A DNA stretch of 64,000 nt from Promicromonospora thailandica. Lineage in GTDB: Bacteria; Actinomycetota; Actinomycetes; Actinomycetales; Cellulomonadaceae. Below the pieces are notes generated by a model, which worked only from the letters and a program-made list of their open reading frames with translations, searched no databases and was not told the origin of the DNA. The stretch lies in contig NZ_JAMTCS010000007.1 of assembly GCF_024171955.1 (NCBI RefSeq), positions 124,001 through 188,000 of the forward strand. Direction: 5' to 3'. Both the position numbers and the translations under genes were made by a program. Below are positions 42,329 through 50,939 of this stretch, piece by piece (position 1 is the stretch's first letter; the number at the start of each line of letters is the position of its first letter).

Positions 42329-44025
42329 TCGGACGCCCCAAATCGAATCTTGAGATCTGCCTTCTTGTTCCCGGGGGTCGTGTATTCGGATGTCCACCCG
42401 TCCCAGCTGCCGGCCTTCTCCCGGACGGCAGCCTTGTGCCCGTCCTTCTCCAGAAGGGTGATCTCCCCGTCTCGTCCGGTCGTGCGACTGCTCCATCCGT
42501 CGTCAGAAAGCTTCCGGATGTAGTCGTCATGGGTGCTCGGCGTCCTGACGTTCGTCATCCGAGCGCCCGGGGCGGTGCTGTCGACCGCACCCTCAACATA
42601 GTCATCGATGTGCTTGTTGACCTGCCCGCGCACGGCGTCGTCGGCGGCGCTGCCGTGGTTGTTGTGGACCAGGACGGGAATGTCGCCGGCCAGGACGTAG
42701 TAGGTGTGGGTGTTCTCGACGTGGAAGTTGTAGACCTGCTCGATATCGGCCAGGTCGCGTTCCTCGACCTCGACGGCCTGCACGGTCGTGGTGCCCTCCG
42801 AGGTGACCAGCACGTCCCCGACACGCAGGTTGCCCGCCATCTGCCAACCACGATCCGGCGTCATGAACGGGTGCTCGGCCGTGGTGCTCACCGCCTGACC
42901 ACCGATGCTCAGGTGGTACAGGGCCAGGGTCTGGTGCGCGAACGTCTCCGCCACCAGCTGCAGCTCGTCCAGGCCGGTGACCAGGTTGCGGGTCCAGACC
43001 TTGTCCCCCACCCGGATGTCCTGGATCGCCCTGGGGCCGTCCACGGTCAGCACCGGGGTCCCGGCCACGAAGCACGCCCCGAACCCGAGCTTGCACCACC
43101 CCTTCTTCATGCCCTGCTTGAACGTGCCCTTCGCGATCGACTTGGACAGCCCCATCGCGGCCTTGGCGGCACCACCCAGACCGATCAGAGACAACGCCGC
43201 ACCCGCGATCGCGATCCCCGCCTCCGCCCACGACCGCTCACCCGTCGCAGCAAGAGTGATATTCGCAACCGCCGACACGATCGCCGCCACCGCAGCAATC
43301 ACGATCAACACACCCGCCAACGCCTGCCCCACCACCGGGATAAACGCCACCACGATCGCCAAGATCCCCGCGATCGTCGAGATCATGTCCGCGATATCAG
43401 CAATCGCAGCCACCAGCTTCGAACCCCAGTCATCCCACCACCCATCATTCAAATCATCCGACGAGGTAATCTCCTCGATCCGATCCATGGCCGCCCCCGC
43501 AGCCCGATCCCGATCCGACACCGCAGACTCGATCGTGGACCTCGCCCCCGCGATCACACCCGCCGCCTGATCAGCATCATCACCAGCCTGACGCGCCTTG
43601 CTCTCATACTCCTGCTTCTGCGCCTCGTCCCTCGCCGAATCAGCCAGCTCCTGCCACCGCTCCCGCGACCCCGACGCCGAATGAGCCTGATCCTGCGCAT
43701 CCCGCGCACGATCCAACGCCGCCAGAGTCTCCCCCTGCACCCGCTCCAACGCCCCCGCATACCCCACCAACGCGTCCCCCGCAGCCACATACCGCGAATG
43801 CGCCTTACGGATATCACTGATGGTGTCCTCCTTGGCACCCATCAACGCATCCACCGCCTTGGACACCGTCCCAGCCACATCCAACCGACTCATCGCCCCC
43901 GCAGCGTTGTCGATCGAACGCGCCACCTCCCGGTACTCCTGCCCACCGGCAAGCACCAGCACCGGATCACCCGGCGTCGGATCAGCATCCAAACCCACCG
44001 GCGACCAATCCGACGGCCTCGACAT
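42325..44025 (-). CDS. Polymorphic toxin: T7SS-type N-terminus, Hint domain, C-terminal toxin
   Basis: A 566-residue predicted secreted toxin. Residues 1-200: MSRPSDWSPVGLDADPTPGD matches the putative T7SS signal domain of actinobacterial effectors, followed by long helices like WXG/LXG proteins. Residues about 215-310 are hydrophobic (IAGILAIVVAFIPVVGQALA). Residues 318-455 are a Hint domain: it starts at C318 (CFVAGTPVLTVDG), has the TTAEHPFMT block, and ends THTYYVLAGDIPVLVHN, so self-cleavage should free the C-terminal 111 residues. That end (456-566; HDDYIRKLSDDGWSSR, LLEKDGHKAAVREKAG) fits no family I know. Codon use is unlike the neighbours in the N-terminal half. Confidence 0.88.
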   Translation of the reverse strand: MSRPSDWSPVGLDADPTPGDPVLVLAGGQEYREVARSIDNAAGAMSRLDVAGTVSKAVDALMGAKEDTISDIRKAHSRYVAAGDALVGYAGALERVQGETLAALDRARDAQDQAHSASGSRERWQELADSARDEAQKQEYESKARQAGDDADQAAGVIAGARSTIESAVSDRDRAAGAAMDRIEEITSSDDLNDGWWDDWGSKLVAAIADIADMISTIAGILAIVVAFIPVVGQALAGVLIVIAAVAAIVSAVANITLAATGERSWAEAGIAIAGAALSLIGLGGAAKAAMGLSKSIAKGTFKQGMKKGWCKLGFGACFVAGTPVLTVDGPRAIQDIRVGDKVWTRNLVTGLDELQLVAETFAHQTLALYHLSIGGQAVSTTAEHPFMTPDRGWQMAGNLRVGDVLVTSEGTTTVQAVEVEERDLADIEQVYNFHVENTHTYYVLAGDIPVLVHNNHGSAADDAVRGQVNKHIDDYVEGAVDSTAPGARMTNVRTPSTHDDYIRKLSDDGWSSRTTGRDGEITLLEKDGHKAAVREKAGSWDGWTSEYTTPGNKKADLKIRFGASE

Positions 44026-44145
44026 CAGCGCACCCCTTCGCAGACCGGACAGTGACTACCTGACCTGGGACGATAGTCAATCCCCATGGTCATGGCGATG
44101 GATAGCGCTCCCCATCCGGCGACCCCGTCCAACTACTGTGAGCGG

Positions 44146-45447
44146 GTGACCATCCTCGCTGAGCTGCGCGCCCTCCTGGGCCTACCCGGGTTCCGCAAGC
44201 TCTTCGCGGTGCGGCTGGTCTCCCAGGCCGGCGACGGGATGTTCCAGGTGGGCCTCGCGAACCTGCTGTTCTTCAGCCCGGAGTCGCAGGGTTCGGCGGC
44301 CGCCATCGCCGGCGCGTTCGCCATCATGCTGGCCCCGTTCACCGTGGTGGGCCCCTTCGCGGGTGTGTTCCTGGACCGCTGGCAGCGACGCCAGGTGCTG
44401 GTGCTCGGCAACGCGGTCCGCGTGCTCATCACGGGAACGATGGCCGTCCTCATGCTCACCCAGGGCGTCACCCCGGCGATCTACGTGCTCGGCCTCGCTG
44501 CGCTGAGCGTCAACCGGTTCCTGCTGGCGGGCCTCTCGGCCGGTCTGCCCCGCGTGGTCCAGGGCGACCTGCTGCTCACGGCCAACGCCCTCACCCCGAC
44601 GCTCGGCGCCGGGGCAGCGTTCCTCGGGGGCGGCGTCGGCTTCGTGCTCGGCCTCCTGATGCCCGCGGGGCGCATCCAGGACGCGACCGCGCTGGCCTGC
44701 GCGTGCGTCGTCATGGGCTGCGCCTCGCTGCTCGGGCTGCGCATGTCCCGCACGCTGCTGGGGCCGGTACGGCCCGCCGTCGGCTCGATCCGCAACGAGC
44801 TCGTCGCGGTGGCCCGCGGTCTGGCCGACGGCGCCCGCTACCTGGCCGCCCGGCGCACCCCGGGTCAGGCGCTGCTGGTCATGGCGCTGCACCGGTTCCT
44901 CTACGGCGTGGTGTTCATCGCGTCGATCCTGATGTCGCGCAACCTGCTGGTCGAGCCCGGGGACCGCAGCGCGGGCCTGGCCACGTTCGCGACGGTGATC
45001 GGCGCGACGGGCGTGGGCGGCGGGCTCGCGATCCTGCTGACGGCGGTGCTGGCCCGGCGCATGGCCCCGCAGACCTGGATCGCCGCGATGCTCCTGCTGG
45101 CCGGCGTCTCGCAGCTGGTCCTCGTGCCGGAACCCGGTTTCGTCACCGTGGTCACCGCCGCCGCCCTCCTCGGGCTGGCGGCCCAGGGCGCCAAGATCGC
45201 CGTCGACACGATCGTCCAGCGCGACTCCGAGGACGCCTACCGGGGCCGCGCCTTCGCCTTCTACGACGTGCTCTACAACGCCGCGTTCGTCGGCGCCGCG
45301 GCCCTCGCCGCCTTCCTCGTACCCGACGCGGGATGGTCACCCGGACTCTTCGTCGCGCTGTCCGTCGGATACGTCGCGACGGCCGTCCTGTTCGGCCTCC
45401 GTGGCTCTCGCACAGCGGCTCTGGTGCGGCAACCGACAAGCGGGTGA
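44146..45447 (+). CDS. MFS transporter
   Basis: Major facilitator superfamily membrane protein, 433 residues, with about 12 helices. It starts VTILAELRALLGLPGFRKLF and carries the MFS loop motif GVFLDRWQRRQVLVLGN between helices 2 and 3. It resembles actinobacterial exporters of the MFS drug-efflux type, but the substrate cannot be read. GTG 44146 is chosen to fit the conserved N-terminus; it lacks a ribosome site and may be leaderless. The in-frame ATG at 44086 would add 20 non-conserved residues. It is divergent from the toxin gene. Confidence 0.88.
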   Translation: MTILAELRALLGLPGFRKLFAVRLVSQAGDGMFQVGLANLLFFSPESQGSAAAIAGAFAIMLAPFTVVGPFAGVFLDRWQRRQVLVLGNAVRVLITGTMAVLMLTQGVTPAIYVLGLAALSVNRFLLAGLSAGLPRVVQGDLLLTANALTPTLGAGAAFLGGGVGFVLGLLMPAGRIQDATALACACVVMGCASLLGLRMSRTLLGPVRPAVGSIRNELVAVARGLADGARYLAARRTPGQALLVMALHRFLYGVVFIASILMSRNLLVEPGDRSAGLATFATVIGATGVGGGLAILLTAVLARRMAPQTWIAAMLLLAGVSQLVLVPEPGFVTVVTAAALLGLAAQGAKIAVDTIVQRDSEDAYRGRAFAFYDVLYNAAFVGAAALAAFLVPDAGWSPGLFVALSVGYVATAVLFGLRGSRTAALVRQPTSG

Positions 45448-45553
45448 ATTTGTGGATGAGGTCCGGTCTCTAGAGGCTGAGATGCCTGTTTTGCCAGCAG
45501 AACGGTGCAAGGATTGATGCACTTACCTACACAGGGACTGGAGGCATCTGTAC

Positions 45554-45958
45554 ATGTCCGACGCACCCGCCGTCACCCCCACGCCCACCTGGGGTGAGGT
45601 GTTCCCATGGTTCCGCGAGGTCATGGCCGAGGACGACGCCTGGTACGTCGGTCAGGTCGACAGCAAGACCGACATCGGCATCGCCCGCCTCGCCGACGCC
45701 GCCGTGACCCGCCTCAAGTCGCTTCCGGTCGGCCGGCTCTTCCCCGCAGTGCGGCGGGTGGAGCGGCTCGACGAGCTCACCTGGCCCAAGCACCGCCTGC
45801 TCAACGCCCTGCACCGGGGCGGTTGCTTCACGGGCGACGACCTCTCCTACATGGTCATCGCCGAGATGCTCTCCTGGGAGTCGGTCGGCCCGGTCATCGT
45901 GAAGCAGATCCTCGAGGTCGTCGCGCTCGAGGAGATCCGCGCGAGCACTACGAGGTGA
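45554..45958 (+). CDS. Hypothetical protein with helix-hairpin-helix-like C-terminus
   Basis: A 134-residue soluble protein starting MSDAPAVTPTPTWGEV, with GGAGG upstream of ATG 45554. The second half (WPKHRLLNALHRGGCFTGDD then SWESVGPVIVKQILEVV) looks like the helix-hairpin-helix fold of the RNA polymerase alpha C-terminal domain, which binds DNA. That is a pattern reading only. The leader contains an inverted repeat (AGATGCC 45480-45486, GGCATCT 45543-45549) whose second arm covers the ribosome site. Its end overlaps the convergent membrane-protein gene by 11 bp. Confidence 0.75.
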   Translation: MSDAPAVTPTPTWGEVFPWFREVMAEDDAWYVGQVDSKTDIGIARLADAAVTRLKSLPVGRLFPAVRRVERLDELTWPKHRLLNALHRGGCFTGDDLSYMVIAEMLSWESVGPVIVKQILEVVALEEIRASTTR

Positions 45959-46751
45959 GGCGAGCCGCCCGTCGAGACGCCGCGACGCGGCGGGCGGCGA
46001 CCACGGCGAACGGCACCACCGCGAGCAGCAGCGCGCCCTGCGCGATCTGCACGGCGACGTAGGCGTCGCTGTAGACGCCGGTCATCCCCGCCACCCCCGC
46101 GATCCCGAGCACGCCGACGACGCCGGCCAGGACCGCACCGATCCGCCGGGTCAGGGGCGAGGCCCAGCCGCACAGCACCGCCGCGGCGACCGCGAGCAGG
46201 TTGAGCAGCAGGATCAGCAGGTACGACCCCACCATCCCGGGCAGCGGTCCGCCGTACGGCATCATCACGATGACCGGCTGCAGCACGCTCGCCCACAGGA
46301 TGTAGAGCAGCGCGCCGGAGAGCACGACCCAGAACCCGGTCCGGCGGGCCGACGTCGGCTCGTGCAGCAGCCGGGCGAGCAGCGCACCGGCCAGCACGAG
46401 CACCAGCTCGAGCATCGCCAGCAGCGTGCCGAGCAGGAACTCGGGCATCGCGCCCTCCACCAGCTGGACGACGGCGGTGCCGACCTGGACCAGCAGGTGC
46501 ACACCCACCACGACGATCACCGCGGTGAGGACCCGCCGGGCGCGGAGCACCGTGGCCCCGACCGCGAGCACGATGGTTCCCGCCATCGCCGCGTTCTCGA
46601 TCACGTAGACGGCGTTGGTGGTGCTGAAGCCGAGATCAACCTCTCTCCCCGGGGCCAGCAGGCGCAGGGGCACCGACATCCACACGGCCACGGCGAGGAG
46701 CAGGACACTCAGGGCGGCGGGGCGCCGTCCGGCGTCGGGCAGACTCTTCAT
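45948..46751 (-). CDS. Hypothetical multi-pass membrane protein
   Basis: A 267-residue protein with seven or so hydrophobic helices, for example LSVLLLAVAVWMSVPLRLLA and MLELVLVLAGALLARLL, and an Arg-rich C-terminus (AARRVAASRRAARLTS). ATG 46751 (MKSLPDAGRRPAALS) is preferred over an ORF extending to 46838, whose extra part is Cys/Pro-rich with no helix. No family recognised. It is convergent with the preceding hypothetical gene and divergent from the SNF2 helicase. Confidence 0.78.
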   Translation of the reverse strand: MKSLPDAGRRPAALSVLLLAVAVWMSVPLRLLAPGREVDLGFSTTNAVYVIENAAMAGTIVLAVGATVLRARRVLTAVIVVVGVHLLVQVGTAVVQLVEGAMPEFLLGTLLAMLELVLVLAGALLARLLHEPTSARRTGFWVVLSGALLYILWASVLQPVIVMMPYGGPLPGMVGSYLLILLLNLLAVAAAVLCGWASPLTRRIGAVLAGVVGVLGIAGVAGMTGVYSDAYVAVQIAQGALLLAVVPFAVVAARRVAASRRAARLTS

Positions 46752-46870
46752 GCGGACACTCTCCCAGACCTCGCTGACAACGCGGGGGCCGAAGCACGGG
46801 TGAACGCCCGGAACGCGGCACGCTGTGGACAACCGCATGGGCTGTCAGTGGTGCGTGGAACCATGGTGGT

Positions 46871-49800
46871 GTGTCCACGCCCCTGCCCGTCCCGCGCATC
46901 CACCCGGCGGCGATCAAGCTCCTGGTGGGCAGCGGCGCGTACCTGCGTGGCGAGGACTACCAGCAGCAGGGCCGGGTCATCTCGTGGGAGTGGCTCCCTG
47001 CCGAGCTCCTGATCGTCTCGTGGGTCCGGGGCAGCGGGCGCAGCGCCTACTCGTGCTCGATCCAGTTCCGTGCGGACGGCGCCGGCTCGGCCGTCGTCGT
47101 CGGCACGGACTGCACCTGTCCGGTCCGCTCCGACTGCAAGCATGTCGCAGCCACGCTCCTCGAGGCGGGTACGGACGGACTGGCCTCGCTGGTCCGCACG
47201 GCGTCGTCGCTGGCGCGGACGCCGCAGGTGCCCGAGTGGAAGGCGGCGGTGGAGCGCCTCGTCCCGGCGGCGCCCCCGGCGAGCCTCACCGGGGACGAGA
47301 CGGCGCCGCAGCTCGCGCTGCAGTTCCGCGTCGACGGCGCGGCGTCGGCCGACAACCTGTCGCTCTCGGTACGACCGGTCGAGCGCAACCGCCGTGGTGC
47401 GTGGGTCGGCGGTTCCGCGTCGTGGAACTACATCCGCAACGGGTTCCTCCGCGGAGTGGACCCCGAGGTCCGGGAGTGGTTCACGACGCTCGACTCCCTG
47501 CGCGCCACGAGCCCGCGCGGCTACGGCTACGTCAGCGCGGGCGACTGGCTCGGCCTGGACGACGTGCTGCCCCGCCCGTTCTGGCGCCATCTCGCCGACG
47601 CCGCGGGTCTCGGCATCGAGCTCGTCGGCAAGTCCCGGCGCGACGCGGTCCGCGTGGTCGGCGAGGCCGCGGTCGCCCTGGATCTCTCGCTGCCCGACGG
47701 CGGGGCGCGGCTCGAGCGGACGGTCACCTTCGACGGGGCGGCCACGGCAGCGACGTCGGTCGGCACGCTCGGCCGGCACGGCCTGTTCGCGGTGGAGGAG
47801 TCGCCGTCGGGCCGCACCATCGTGCTCGGGCCGACGGCGGCGCCGCTCACCGACCAGGAGCACGCGGCGGTCCACCTGGCCGACGTCGCCGTCCCGGCCG
47901 ACGCCGTCGACGAGTTCCTCGCGGACTACCTGCCGCTCCTGCGCCGGGAAGTGAAGGTCCGGGCGGAGGCCGGCGTCGAGCTGCCCGAGCTGCCCCGGCC
48001 CCAGCTCGTGGCGACGGTCGAGGCGGTCTCACCGGCTCAGATCGGCGTCACCTGGCGGTGGGCCTACCCGCCGTCGGACAAGGAGTACCCGCTGACCACG
48101 GCGCTGGAGCCCGGTTCGGAGCTGCGCGACCTGGAGGCGGAGGCAGCGACCCTGGGTCGCGTCGTCGCCGCGGTGCGGGACACCGCGGGCTTCGACCATT
48201 TCCGGGTGGCGCCCGAGGTCTTCCGCGACCTGCGCGCGATGGACTTCGCGACCCTGGTGCTGCCGGTGCTCCGCGAGCTGCCGGACGTCCGTGTCGAGGG
48301 CGGGCCGCTGCCGGAGTACGCCGGGCTCGAGGCGACCCCCGTGGTGAGCATGCGGGCGTCGGACAGCGGTGACCTGGACTGGTTCGACCTGGGCGTGATG
48401 GTCACTGTCGAGGGCCGGGAGATCCCGTTCGGTCCGGTGTTCGACGCCCTGGCCCGGAACAAGAAGCGGTTCATGCTCACCGACGGCACCTGGCTGCGCA
48501 CCGACCTGCCGGTGTTCGCCCGGCTGAAGGCGCTGATCGAGGAGGCGCAGCGGCTGTCCGACCAGCCCGGCACGCTCCGGATCAGCCGGTTCAACGCGGG
48601 CCTGTGGGCGGACCTCGAGGAGGTCGCCGACGTCGTCGAGCAGTCCGACCGGTGGCGGCGGTCCGTGAGCGACCTGGTCACGCTGACGAACGAGGGCGTC
48701 GAGGGACCCGACCCGTTGCCCCCGCCGGTCGGCCTGAAGGCCGAGCTCCGGCCGTACCAGCAGCGGGGGTACGAGTGGCTGACGTTCCTCTGGCGGCACG
48801 GGCTGGGCGGCATCCTCGCCGACGACATGGGGCTCGGCAAGACCGTCCAGACGCTCGCCTTCGTCGCGCAGGCCCGGCAGGAGACGGCGTCCGACGACGA
48901 CCGGCCACCGTTCCTGGTGGTCGCCCCCGCATCCGTGGTGAGCAACTGGGTCGCAGAGGCGGCGCGCTTCACGCCGGACCTGCGAGTCGTCGCGCTGCCC
49001 ACGACAGCCCGCAAGGCCGGCGTCTCGGTGGCGGACCTCGCGGCGGGCGCCGACGTCGTCGTCACCTCGTACGCGATCTTCCGGCTGGACCACGACGCGT
49101 TCGCCGACGTGGGGTGGAGCGGCCTCATCCTGGACGAGGCCCAGTTCGCGAAGAACCACCAGACGCGCGCCAACGAGGCGGCCCGGCGGCTGCGGGCCCC
49201 GTTCAAGCTCGCCATCACCGGCACCCCGCTCGAGAACAACCTCATGGAGCTGTGGGCGATGCTGGCGATCGTGGCGCCGGGGCTCTACGGCTCGGCGACC
49301 AAGTTCCGCGAGGACTACGTCAAGCCGGTCGCCGGCGAGGGCGACTCCGCGCCTCTCCTCGCCCGGCTGCGACGGCGGATCCGGCCGCTGATGCTCCGGC
49401 GCACCAAGGAGCAGGTGGCGCCCGAGCTGCCCGAGCGTCAGGAGCAGGTGCTGCGCGTCCCCCTGGATCCGGAGCACCGCCGCATCTACGACACGCACCT
49501 GCAGCGCGAACGGTCGCGGCTGCTGGGTCTGCTCGACTCGTTCGACGAGAACCGGGTCGCCGTGTTCCGCGCCCTGACGACCCTGCGGCGGCTGGCCCTG
49601 GACGCCTCCCTGGTTGACCCGGAGTACGAGGGCGTGCCGTCCGCGAAGCTGGACCTGCTCGCCGAACAGCTCTCCGAGGTAGCGGCGGAGGGGCATCGCG
49701 CCCTGGTCTTCTCCCAGTTCACGTCGTTCCTGTCCAAGGCGGCCGAGGTCTGCACCTCGCTCGGCATCCCGTACGAGTACCTCGACGGGTCGACGCGACA

Positions 49801-50149
49801 CCGCGCTGCGGTGATCAACCGGTTCAAGGACGGCACGGCGCCGGTCTTCCTGATCAGCCTCAAGGCCGGCGGGTTCGGGCTCAACCTCACCGAGGCGGAC
49901 TACGTCTACCTGCTCGATCCCTGGTGGAACCCCGCCACGGAGGCGCAGGCGATCGACCGGACGCACCGGATCGGGCAGACGCAGAACGTGATGGTGTTCC
50001 GGATGGTCTCGGAGAACACCATCGAGGACAAGGTCATGGCGCTCAAGGAGCGCAAGGCGAGGTTGTTCGACGCGGTGCTCAGCGACGACGCCGGAGCGTT
50101 CGCGGGCTCCCTCGGCGCGGACGACATCCGGGGCTTGTTGGCCGACTGA
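46871..50149 (+). CDS. SWIM-domain SNF2-family helicase
   Basis: DNA-dependent ATPase of the bacterial SNF2 family, 1092 residues. The N-terminus has a SWIM zinc finger (TDCTCPVRSDCKHVAA, about residues 79-94), often a DNA or protein contact. A long middle domain follows. The C-terminal 470 residues are the two RecA-like lobes: LADDMGLGKTVQTLA (about 650), ILDEAQFAKN (DEAQ box), ALVFSQFTSFL, LISLKAGGFGLNLTEADYV and QAIDRTHRIGQTQNVMVF. All motifs are intact. GTG 46871 is the start. The next gene begins 20 bases after the stop and is probably cotranscribed. Confidence 0.93.
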   Translation: MSTPLPVPRIHPAAIKLLVGSGAYLRGEDYQQQGRVISWEWLPAELLIVSWVRGSGRSAYSCSIQFRADGAGSAVVVGTDCTCPVRSDCKHVAATLLEAGTDGLASLVRTASSLARTPQVPEWKAAVERLVPAAPPASLTGDETAPQLALQFRVDGAASADNLSLSVRPVERNRRGAWVGGSASWNYIRNGFLRGVDPEVREWFTTLDSLRATSPRGYGYVSAGDWLGLDDVLPRPFWRHLADAAGLGIELVGKSRRDAVRVVGEAAVALDLSLPDGGARLERTVTFDGAATAATSVGTLGRHGLFAVEESPSGRTIVLGPTAAPLTDQEHAAVHLADVAVPADAVDEFLADYLPLLRREVKVRAEAGVELPELPRPQLVATVEAVSPAQIGVTWRWAYPPSDKEYPLTTALEPGSELRDLEAEAATLGRVVAAVRDTAGFDHFRVAPEVFRDLRAMDFATLVLPVLRELPDVRVEGGPLPEYAGLEATPVVSMRASDSGDLDWFDLGVMVTVEGREIPFGPVFDALARNKKRFMLTDGTWLRTDLPVFARLKALIEEAQRLSDQPGTLRISRFNAGLWADLEEVADVVEQSDRWRRSVSDLVTLTNEGVEGPDPLPPPVGLKAELRPYQQRGYEWLTFLWRHGLGGILADDMGLGKTVQTLAFVAQARQETASDDDRPPFLVVAPASVVSNWVAEAARFTPDLRVVALPTTARKAGVSVADLAAGADVVVTSYAIFRLDHDAFADVGWSGLILDEAQFAKNHQTRANEAARRLRAPFKLAITGTPLENNLMELWAMLAIVAPGLYGSATKFREDYVKPVAGEGDSAPLLARLRRRIRPLMLRRTKEQVAPELPERQEQVLRVPLDPEHRRIYDTHLQRERSRLLGLLDSFDENRVAVFRALTTLRRLALDASLVDPEYEGVPSAKLDLLAEQLSEVAAEGHRALVFSQFTSFLSKAAEVCTSLGIPYEYLDGSTRHRAAVINRFKDGTAPVFLISLKAGGFGLNLTEADYVYLLDPWWNPATEAQAIDRTHRIGQTQNVMVFRMVSENTIEDKVMALKERKARLFDAVLSDDAGAFAGSLGADDIRGLLAD

Positions 50150-50168
50150 GGTTCTGTAGGTTTGGCCC

Positions 50169-50918
50169 GTGTCTGCCATCGCTGCCCTGATCGGGGCCGT
50201 CGCCAGCCTCCTGTGGCCCTTGCTCGTGATCGTCGTGCTGCTCGTCTTCGGGGGCCAGCTGCTCGCGAAGCTGCGGCACTCCGACGACGTCACGCTGGAG
50301 ATCGGCGGTCAGCGGCTGAGCATCAGGCAGGCAGCGGACCAGCAGGCGGACATGATCTCGGACCTGCAGCTCGAGGTGGCCTCGCTGAAGCGCCGGCTCG
50401 ACGCGACCGCACCGCCCGTCACGGAGCCGGTGACGCCCGCCGCGGAGCTGGCGACTCCTGACCCGGGTCCGGACGACACCCCGTGGGGATCCGGAGACTG
50501 GCAGGCGCCGCCGCCCGCCCGTCGCGTCTCGCCCGCCACGCCGTCGCACTCGATCCTGTGGGTCGACGACCATCCGGAGAACAACGCGATGCTCGCGGAG
50601 ACCTGGCGGCGCGACGGCGTCCCGGTGGACACGGCACTGTCGACCGACGACGCCCTGCGCCTGCTCGGCGAGCGCTCCTACGCCCTGATCATCTCCGATC
50701 TGGGCCGGGTCGAGTCGGGCGCTGTGGTGCCCGACGCCGGCCTGCGCCTGCTGACCCAGGTGCGGACCTTCGACCCCGTCACGCCGTTCGTGCTCTACGG
50801 CAACACGGGCCCCTACGCCGACGACGCACGCGCCGCCGGCGTGACCCTGGTGACACGGTCGACGTTCGATCTGGTGGAGTATGTGAGCCAGCTCGGACTG
50901 ATCACGACCGGGGCGTGA
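50169..50918 (+). CDS. Membrane-anchored receiver-domain protein
   Basis: A 249-residue protein with an N-terminal membrane helix (residues 5-28), a short coiled coil (DQQADMISDLQLEVASLKRR), a Pro-rich linker, and a response-regulator receiver-like domain at about 128-245. The latter has the acidic pair ILWVDDHPENN and acceptor-like D177 (IISDLGR). The usual threonine and lysine positions are not conserved (FVLYGNTG, GVTLVTRSTF), so phosphorylation is uncertain. There is no output domain. Cotranscription with the SNF2 helicase is likely. Start GTG 50169. Confidence 0.82.
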   Translation: MSAIAALIGAVASLLWPLLVIVVLLVFGGQLLAKLRHSDDVTLEIGGQRLSIRQAADQQADMISDLQLEVASLKRRLDATAPPVTEPVTPAAELATPDPGPDDTPWGSGDWQAPPPARRVSPATPSHSILWVDDHPENNAMLAETWRRDGVPVDTALSTDDALRLLGERSYALIISDLGRVESGAVVPDAGLRLLTQVRTFDPVTPFVLYGNTGPYADDARAAGVTLVTRSTFDLVEYVSQLGLITTGA

Positions 50919-50939
50919 CGGCGGGGCCCCGCGTCGTCA

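Noticed and set aside
42663-43074. Hint region as an intein
   Set aside because: No C-terminal extein continues a known host protein; the domain is followed by a variable C-terminus and an overlapping gene, as in polymorphic toxins.
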